64,000 nucleotides of DNA from Nocardiopsis flavescens. GTDB taxonomy: Bacteria; Actinomycetota; Actinomycetes; Streptosporangiales; Streptosporangiaceae. The notes under the pieces were generated by a model that ran no database searches, was not told the origin of the DNA, and saw only the letters and a program-made list of their open reading frames with translations. The position numbers were made by a program, and so were the translations under genes. The stretch covers positions 372,001 through 436,000 of the forward strand of contig NZ_FQZK01000001.1 of the NCBI RefSeq assembly GCF_900141985.1, given 5' to 3'. The first letter of the stretch is position 1. Every line of letters begins with the position of its first letter. Shown here piece after piece: positions 59,737 to 64,000 of this stretch.

Positions 59737-61148
59737 CGCCGGTCACCTCCTCGGTCGTCGGTACGGGACGGCATCAGCAGGAGCAGGGGCCACAGCAGCA
59801 GGCAGGCGGCGGCCCCGCAGGCGGTGACGGCCGCGGCGGCCTCCCGGGAGGGCGCCGCGCCGAGCGCGGCGAAGTAGAGCCCGCCCAGGACGGCGACGCC
59901 CAGCGCCGCCCCGACCTGCTTGAACGTGGTGAAGACCCCGGCGGCGGCGCCGGAGTCGGCTTCGGGCAGGGCGGCCAGGACCAGGTCCAGGACGGGGGCG
60001 CTCACCAGGCCCATCCCCACCCCCACCAGTGCCAGCAGCGCCATGGTGGGCAGCGGCGGCGGGGCGGGCAGGGCCGCGGTGAGCGCGGCCAGGGCCGCCA
60101 GCCCCGCGGCCATCAGGACGCCGCCCGCCATGAGGACGCGGCGGCCCCGGCGGCGCGCCCACGCGATGGCGGGGCGGGAGGCCGCCGCGGTGCCCAGGGC
60201 CCACGGCGAGACGACCAGGCCGGTCAGCGCCGGGGACATCCCCGCCCCGTTCTGCAGGTGCAGGACGAAGACGAGGAAGAAGCCGCCGACCAGGGCGGCC
60301 GTCACCACGGTCACCAGCAGCCCGGTGGTGAAGACCCGGTCGGCGAACAGCGCCACCGGGACCAGGGGGAGCCCGCCCCGGCGCTCGCGCCGCCGCTCGG
60401 CGGCGGCGAAGAGGGCGGCGGCGGCCGGCGCGGCGGCCAGCGCCGCCCAGGAGTGCCACGGCCAGCCGTTCTCGGCCCCGCCCAGGAGCGGGTGGAGCAG
60501 CAGGAGCAGGCAGGCGGTGGCCAGCAGCAGCCCGAGCGGGTCGAGGCCGCCCCCGGTGCGCTCGCGCCGGTCCGGCAGGAGCGTGCCGCCGGCCAGGACG
60601 GCCAGGCCCAGCAGGGCCTGGGCGGCGGGGATGGCCCGCCACCCCGCGTCGAGGGGGGTGAACTGGACCAGGACCCCGCCCAGGACGGGGCCGCCCACGG
60701 TGGCCAGGCCGATCACCGCGGAGTAGGCGCCCAGCGCGGCGCCCCGGCGCCCGTCGGGCACCACCGCGCGCATCACCGCCAGGACCTGGGGGCCCACGAC
60801 GGCGGCGGACGCCCCCTGGAGGACCCGGGCGGCGACCAGCACGCCGGGGCCGGGCGCGAGCGCGGCCAGCAGGGAGGCGGCGGCGAACCCGGCGGCGCCC
60901 GCCAGGAACACGCGGCGCCGCCCCAGCAGGTCGCCCAGGCGGCCCCCGGTGATGAGCAGCAGCGCGAAGGGCAGCGTGTACCCGGCGAGGATCCACTGGG
61001 CCAGGGCGGGGCCGGCGTCGAACCCGCGCTGGATGGCGGGGACCGCGACGTTGACCGCGGTCACCCCGGCCTGGGTGAGGAACGCGGCGGTCAGGACGGT
61101 GGCCAGGACCGGCCCGGTGCGCGGCCCGGCCGCGACCGCGGTGCTCAC
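59733..61148 (-). CDS. MFS drug exporter, DHA2 type
   Basis: 471 residues from GTG 61148, overlapping the DUF1772 stop codon. About fourteen transmembrane helices. The helix 2-3 loop is GGRLGDLLGRRRVF and the helix 5 region is GPVLGGVLVQFTPLDAGWRAI, as in QacA/actinorhodin-exporter-type drug:H+ antiporters. It is translationally coupled on both sides to DUF1772 and AT genes, which makes it the likely product exporter and self-resistance factor of the type II polyketide pathway. Confidence 0.88.
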   Translation of the reverse strand: MSTAVAAGPRTGPVLATVLTAAFLTQAGVTAVNVAVPAIQRGFDAGPALAQWILAGYTLPFALLLITGGRLGDLLGRRRVFLAGAAGFAAASLLAALAPGPGVLVAARVLQGASAAVVGPQVLAVMRAVVPDGRRGAALGAYSAVIGLATVGGPVLGGVLVQFTPLDAGWRAIPAAQALLGLAVLAGGTLLPDRRERTGGGLDPLGLLLATACLLLLLHPLLGGAENGWPWHSWAALAAAPAAAALFAAAERRRERRGGLPLVPVALFADRVFTTGLLVTVVTAALVGGFFLVFVLHLQNGAGMSPALTGLVVSPWALGTAAASRPAIAWARRRGRRVLMAGGVLMAAGLAALAALTAALPAPPPLPTMALLALVGVGMGLVSAPVLDLVLAALPEADSGAAAGVFTTFKQVGAALGVAVLGGLYFAALGAAPSREAAAAVTACGAAACLLLWPLLLLMPSRTDDRGGDRR

Positions 61149-61609
61149 GGCACCGGGACCAGGGCCACGGCGGCGGCGTCGGCCAGGAGCGCGGCGAACG
61201 CGCACAGCGTGCGCCGGGTGTGCCACGCGCGCCAGGGCTCGCGGGGGTCCGCCCAGTCCGGCGGCAGGGCGTCGGGGTCGACCGCGTTGACCCGGCGGTT
61301 GAGGGGCACGTTCCCGAACTGGGAGATGAGCTGCACCCCCACGAGCCCGGCCAGGGCGGTCCCGAAGAGCACCCGGGCGAGCGTGTCGGGGGCCAGCACG
61401 ACCATGGCGAGGTTGGCGGCCGCCGCGGCGGTGACGACCAGCGGCATCACCGGGTGGTACCCCTCGCCGAGCCTGCGGTGCAGGCGGATGTAGTCGGGTG
61501 TGCGCAGCGCCCCGACCGCGGGCAGGACGCTGGCCGAGACGGCGAAGAACACCCCGGCGACGAGACCGCTGCCGATCACGGCGACGGTTCCCGGGACTAG
61601 TACGAGCAT
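61145..61609 (-). CDS. DUF1772 (anthrone oxygenase-like) membrane protein
   Basis: 154 residues from ATG 61609 (GAAGGGGG upstream). Four transmembrane helices with VFFAVSASVLPA near the start and QFGNVPLNRRVN in the middle, the conserved Asn-Pro-x-Asn-type motif of DUF1772 (PF08592). The family includes fungal anthrone oxygenases and recurs in bacterial aromatic polyketide clusters, where it may oxidise a ring to a quinone. It is the first gene of the minus-strand operon and is divergent from the type II cyclase gene. Confidence 0.8.
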   Translation of the reverse strand: MLVLVPGTVAVIGSGLVAGVFFAVSASVLPAVGALRTPDYIRLHRRLGEGYHPVMPLVVTAAAAANLAMVVLAPDTLARVLFGTALAGLVGVQLISQFGNVPLNRRVNAVDPDALPPDWADPREPWRAWHTRRTLCAFAALLADAAAVALVPVP

Positions 61610-61684
61610 GGGCCCGCCCCCTTCGGTGGTTGCCTTGCGCAGACCACTAACCCATGCGCCCTTCGACCGCCCCTGGGGCGGGTG

Positions 61685-61722
61685 TCGAGGATCCCTCGTG
61701 CCCCGTCTTGCGTGCATTTAAG
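61685..61722 (+). promoter_or_regulatory. SARP-like repeats upstream of the type II PKS operon
   Basis: TCGAGGA (61685-61691) and TCGTGCC (61696-61702), with a weaker third heptamer CTTGCGT (61707-61713), are phased at 11 bp. They end just before an AT-rich -10-like TTTAAG (61717-61722). This matches the SARP binding layout and faces the cyclase-cupin-KS operon. Confidence 0.45.
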
Positions 61723-61811
61723 AGGATTCGACCCGGCTCTGCGAGCCTCATCGGGACCGCCCCTGCTCCGGTGGTCGCGACCCCGTAGACCTCCGCGCAA
61801 GAGGCGAGGAC

Positions 61812-62138
61812 ATGCACCGAACACTCATCGTCGCCCGGATGGACCCCTCCGACGCCGACAACGTCGCCCGGGTCTTCGCCGACTCGGACGCGACCGACCT
61901 GCCCCACCTCATCGGCGTGGACCGGCGCACCCTGCTGCGGTTCCACGACCTCTACTTCCACCTGGTGGAAGCCGACGAGAACATCACCGGCAACCTCTAC
62001 CGGGCCCGGTCCCACCCCCTCTACGAGGACGTCCACCGGCGGCTGGCGCAGTACATCAGCCCCTACGACCCGGCCTGGAGCGAGCCCAAGGACGCCATGG
62101 CCGAGGTCTTCTACTCGTGGACCCCCGACGGCCGGTAG
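61812..62138 (+). CDS. TcmI-type polyketide cyclase
   Basis: 108 residues, the exact size class of TcmI (about 109). RTLIVARMDPSDADNVARVFADSD, DLPHLIGVDRRTLLRFHDLYFHLVE and EDVHRRLAQYISPYD match the TcmI/WhiE-ORFVII cyclase family (ferredoxin-like fold). It folds and closes later rings of multi-ring type II polyketides after the first aromatase. It is the first gene of the type II operon. This family is used in pentangular, tetracenomycin and spore-pigment pathways. Confidence 0.9.
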   Translation: MHRTLIVARMDPSDADNVARVFADSDATDLPHLIGVDRRTLLRFHDLYFHLVEADENITGNLYRARSHPLYEDVHRRLAQYISPYDPAWSEPKDAMAEVFYSWTPDGR

Positions 62139-62217
62139 GCGGCGGGGCCCCGCGCCCCCGTCCCGGCCGCACCAGGCATTCGACGACAAGCCAGAGCACA
62201 GAAACAAGGAGGTGCCC

Positions 62218-62649
62218 ATGACCGCCGCCCCGGTGGTGAAGGTCTCCGAGAGGGACGTCCCGGCCGACCGCAGACGCGGTGGCGAGGTCCGGGTCCTGCT
62301 CAGCCCCAGAACGGTCGGATCCACCTCCGGCTTCGGGGGGACCCTGGTCCTGGACCCGCAGGAGTACGTGTGCGAGCACACCCACCCCTACTCCGAGGAG
62401 TTCGTGTACGTGGTGAGCGGCGCCGTGGTCCTGCGCATCGGCGACGAGGAGGTGGAGATGGCCGCCGGCGACGCGGCCGTCGTCCCCGTCGGCGAGCGCC
62501 ACCGCATCCGCAACCCCGGGTCCGGCCCCGCGCGCGCCGTGTTCCACCTGGGCCCGCTGGCCCCGCGCCCCGAGCTGGGCCACGTGGACCTCGAAGAGCT
62601 CCCGGCGCCCGGCACGGGCCCGGCCTCCCGGGTGGGGGGAGCCCGATGA
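62218..62649 (+). CDS. Cupin protein, WhiE-ORFII/CurC type
   Basis: 143 residues from ATG 62218 (AAGGAGG five bases upstream). [20 protein letters not shown] and the cupin motifs [22 protein letters not shown] and GERHRIRN match the cupins encoded just before KS-alpha in spore-pigment and pentangular polyphenol clusters. Metal ligands (His, His, Glu, then a second-motif His) are present. The role is not settled: probably an oxidation or cyclisation aid. It overlaps KS-alpha by four bases. Confidence 0.88.
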   Translation: MTAAPVVKVSERDVPADRRRGGEVRVLLSPRTVGSTSGFGGTLVLDPQEYVCEHTHPYSEEFVYVVSGAVVLRIGDEEVEMAAGDAAVVPVGERHRIRNPGSGPARAVFHLGPLAPRPELGHVDLEELPAPGTGPASRVGGAR

Positions 62650-63917
62650 GCGGGCGCCGCGTCGCCGTCACCGGCATCGGGGTCATCGCCCCGGGCGGGG
62701 TCGGCCGCGACGCCTTCTGGGAGTGCATCACCGCGGGCCGCACCGCCACCCGCGCCATCACCTTCTTCGACACCGACGGCTTCCGCTGCCGCATCGCCGC
62801 CGAGGCCGACTTCGACCCCGTGGCCGCCGGGCTCACCCCCCAGGAGGTCCGGCGCATGGACCGGGCCACCCAGTTCGGGGTGGTCACCGCCGGGGAGGCC
62901 CTGCGCGACAGCGGCCTGTCCCCCGCCGACCTGCGCCCCGAGCGCACCGCCGTCACCGTCGGCAACGCCGTCGGGTGCACCATGGGCCTGGAGCGGGAGT
63001 ACACCGTGGTCAGCGACGGCGGCCGCAAGTGGCTCGTCGACCACGAGTACGCCGTCCCGCACATCTACGACTACTTCACCCCCTCCTCCATGGCCCGCGA
63101 GGTCGCCTGGGCCACCGGCGCCGAGGGCCCCGCCGCGGTCGTCTCCTCCGGCTGCACCTCGGGCATCGACGCCCTGGGCTACGCGGCCGAGCAGATCCTC
63201 GACGGGCGCGCCGACGTGGTGATGGCCGGGTCCACCGAGGCCCCCATCTCCCCCATCACCGTCGCCTGCTTCGACGCGATCCGCGCCACCTCCACCACCA
63301 ACGACGACCCGGCGCAGGCCTGCCGCCCCTTCGACAACGACCGCAACGGCCTGGTCCTGGGCGAGGGCGCGGCGATGTTCGTCCTGGAGGAGGCCTCGGC
63401 CGCCCGGCGGCGCGGCGCCCGCGTCTACTGCGAGATCGGCGGCTACGCCACCCGCGCCAACGCCTTCCACATGACCGGCCTCAAGCCCGACGGCCGCGAG
63501 ATGGCCGAGGCCATCCGGGTCGCCCTGGACCGCGCCCGCGTGGCCCCCCAGGACGTGGACTACGTCAACGCCCACGGCTCGGGCACCCGGCAGAACGACC
63601 GGCACGAGACCGCCGCCGTCAAGGCCAGCCTGGGCGAGCACGCCCGGCGCACCCCCATGAGCGGGATCAAGTCCATGGTCGGCCACTCCCTGGGCGCCAT
63701 CGGCTCCATCGAGATCGCCGCGTGCGCGCTCGCGATCGACAACGACGTCGTCCCGCCCACCGCCAACCTGCACACCCCCGACCCCGAGTGCGACCTGGAC
63801 TACGTGCCCCTGACCGCCCGCGAGCACCGCACCGACGTCGCCCTGTCGGTGGGCAGCGGGTTCGGCGGGTTCCAGAGCGCCATCGTCGTGACCGCCCCCC
63901 GGGGAGGTGCCGCGTGA
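62646..63917 (+). CDS. Type II PKS ketosynthase alpha
   Basis: 423 residues from ATG 62646 (ATGA overlap with the cupin). The active-site Cys is in [16 protein letters not shown], with the two His in [15 protein letters not shown] and [26 protein letters not shown] is near the end. This is the catalytic half of the minimal PKS that, with KS-beta and ACP, makes the poly-beta-keto chain. The GTG of KS-beta overlaps its stop codon. The resemblance to WhiE/pentangular KSs is inferred from neighbours rather than from alignment. Confidence 0.95.
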   Translation: MSGRRVAVTGIGVIAPGGVGRDAFWECITAGRTATRAITFFDTDGFRCRIAAEADFDPVAAGLTPQEVRRMDRATQFGVVTAGEALRDSGLSPADLRPERTAVTVGNAVGCTMGLEREYTVVSDGGRKWLVDHEYAVPHIYDYFTPSSMAREVAWATGAEGPAAVVSSGCTSGIDALGYAAEQILDGRADVVMAGSTEAPISPITVACFDAIRATSTTNDDPAQACRPFDNDRNGLVLGEGAAMFVLEEASAARRRGARVYCEIGGYATRANAFHMTGLKPDGREMAEAIRVALDRARVAPQDVDYVNAHGSGTRQNDRHETAAVKASLGEHARRTPMSGIKSMVGHSLGAIGSIEIAACALAIDNDVVPPTANLHTPDPECDLDYVPLTAREHRTDVALSVGSGFGGFQSAIVVTAPRGGAA

Positions 63918-64000
63918 ACGAGGCGCGCGTGACCGGCATGGGGGTCGTCGCCCCCAACGGCATCGGCACCAAGTCCTACTGGGAGGCGGTCCTGGAGGGG
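63914..64000 (+). CDS. KS-beta / chain length factor, truncated by the window end
   Basis: Only 29 codons are visible, from GTG 63914 (GTGA overlap). [28 protein letters not shown] is the standard ketosynthase N-terminus. Its position straight after KS-alpha identifies KS-beta. The residue at the Cys position (Gln in CLFs) lies outside the window. Confidence 0.88.
   Translation, partial: MNEARVTGMGVVAPNGIGTKSYWEAVLEG

Noticed and set aside
61812..64000. Calling the right-edge genes a spore pigment (whiE) cluster
   Set aside because: The order cyclase-cupin-KS-alpha-KS-beta fits whiE, but also pentangular antibiotics. The neighbouring AT, exporter and DUF1772 favour an antibiotic. The window ends too early to decide.

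Overview
The window is very GC-rich (roughly three quarters G+C by eye), with GTG/TTG starts, GTGA/ATGA stop-start overlaps, SARP and WhiB7-type signals and type I and type II polyketide synthase genes. This fits a filamentous actinomycete. A Nocardiopsis-like member of Streptosporangiales is my best guess from style, not from any search. No rRNA, tRNA, CRISPR array, insertion sequence or phage gene was recognised.

Left part (1-27 kb), mostly chromosomal genes: a 5'-truncated membrane protein; an ArsR-type regulator divergent from an MFS exporter with an inverted-repeat operator between them; an APH-fold kinase; a methyltransferase; an Erm-type 23S rRNA methyltransferase behind a WhiB7-like promoter, a leaderless 32-codon leader ORF and hairpins; a treY-rlmA-treZ block; an orphan pstS; a family 2 glycosyltransferase; an NlpC/P60 peptidoglycan hydrolase; an S9 peptidase; a glycerophosphodiesterase; an MFS protein; a SNF2 helicase/SWIM-protein pair; and a DUF574 methyltransferase.

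Middle part (27-50 kb), first biosynthetic block: an O-methyltransferase coupled to a Tat-exported protein of unknown function, divergent from a flavoprotein hydroxylase plus a stand-alone CydA-like gene. Facing them is a six-gene minus-strand operon, asnB-like > sbnA-like > M24 metallohydrolase > DUF1445 > sulfotransferase-like > type I PKS, followed upstream by a SARP/NB-ARC activator gene. The PKS reads KSQ-(degenerate AT)-ACP-KS-AT(methylmalonyl)-DH-ER-KR-ACP with no thioesterase. One round of extension would give a short 2-methyl-branched, fully reduced acyl-ACP. The AsnB-like protein has Ser where class II glutaminases have the catalytic Cys, so it may be an amide- or lactam-forming ligase rather than an asparagine synthetase.

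Right part (50-64 kb), second block: cydA-cydB, a two-component system with a small membrane protein, a quinone oxidoreductase, a Tat-dependent multicopper oxidase, a coupled DUF1772-MFS-acyltransferase operon, and divergent from it the start of a type II PKS operon (TcmI-type cyclase, WhiE-II/CurC-type cupin, KS-alpha, KS-beta cut by the window end). The discrete malonyl-type acyltransferase, the short-chain type I PKS and the type II PKS together suggest, as inference, an aromatic polyketide with an unusual starter. A separate small acyl-amino acid cluster abutting a spore-pigment-like cluster is the main alternative. Eleven-bp-phased SARP-like heptamers precede both the flavoprotein/cydA operon and the type II PKS operon, and would tie the two blocks to one activator.
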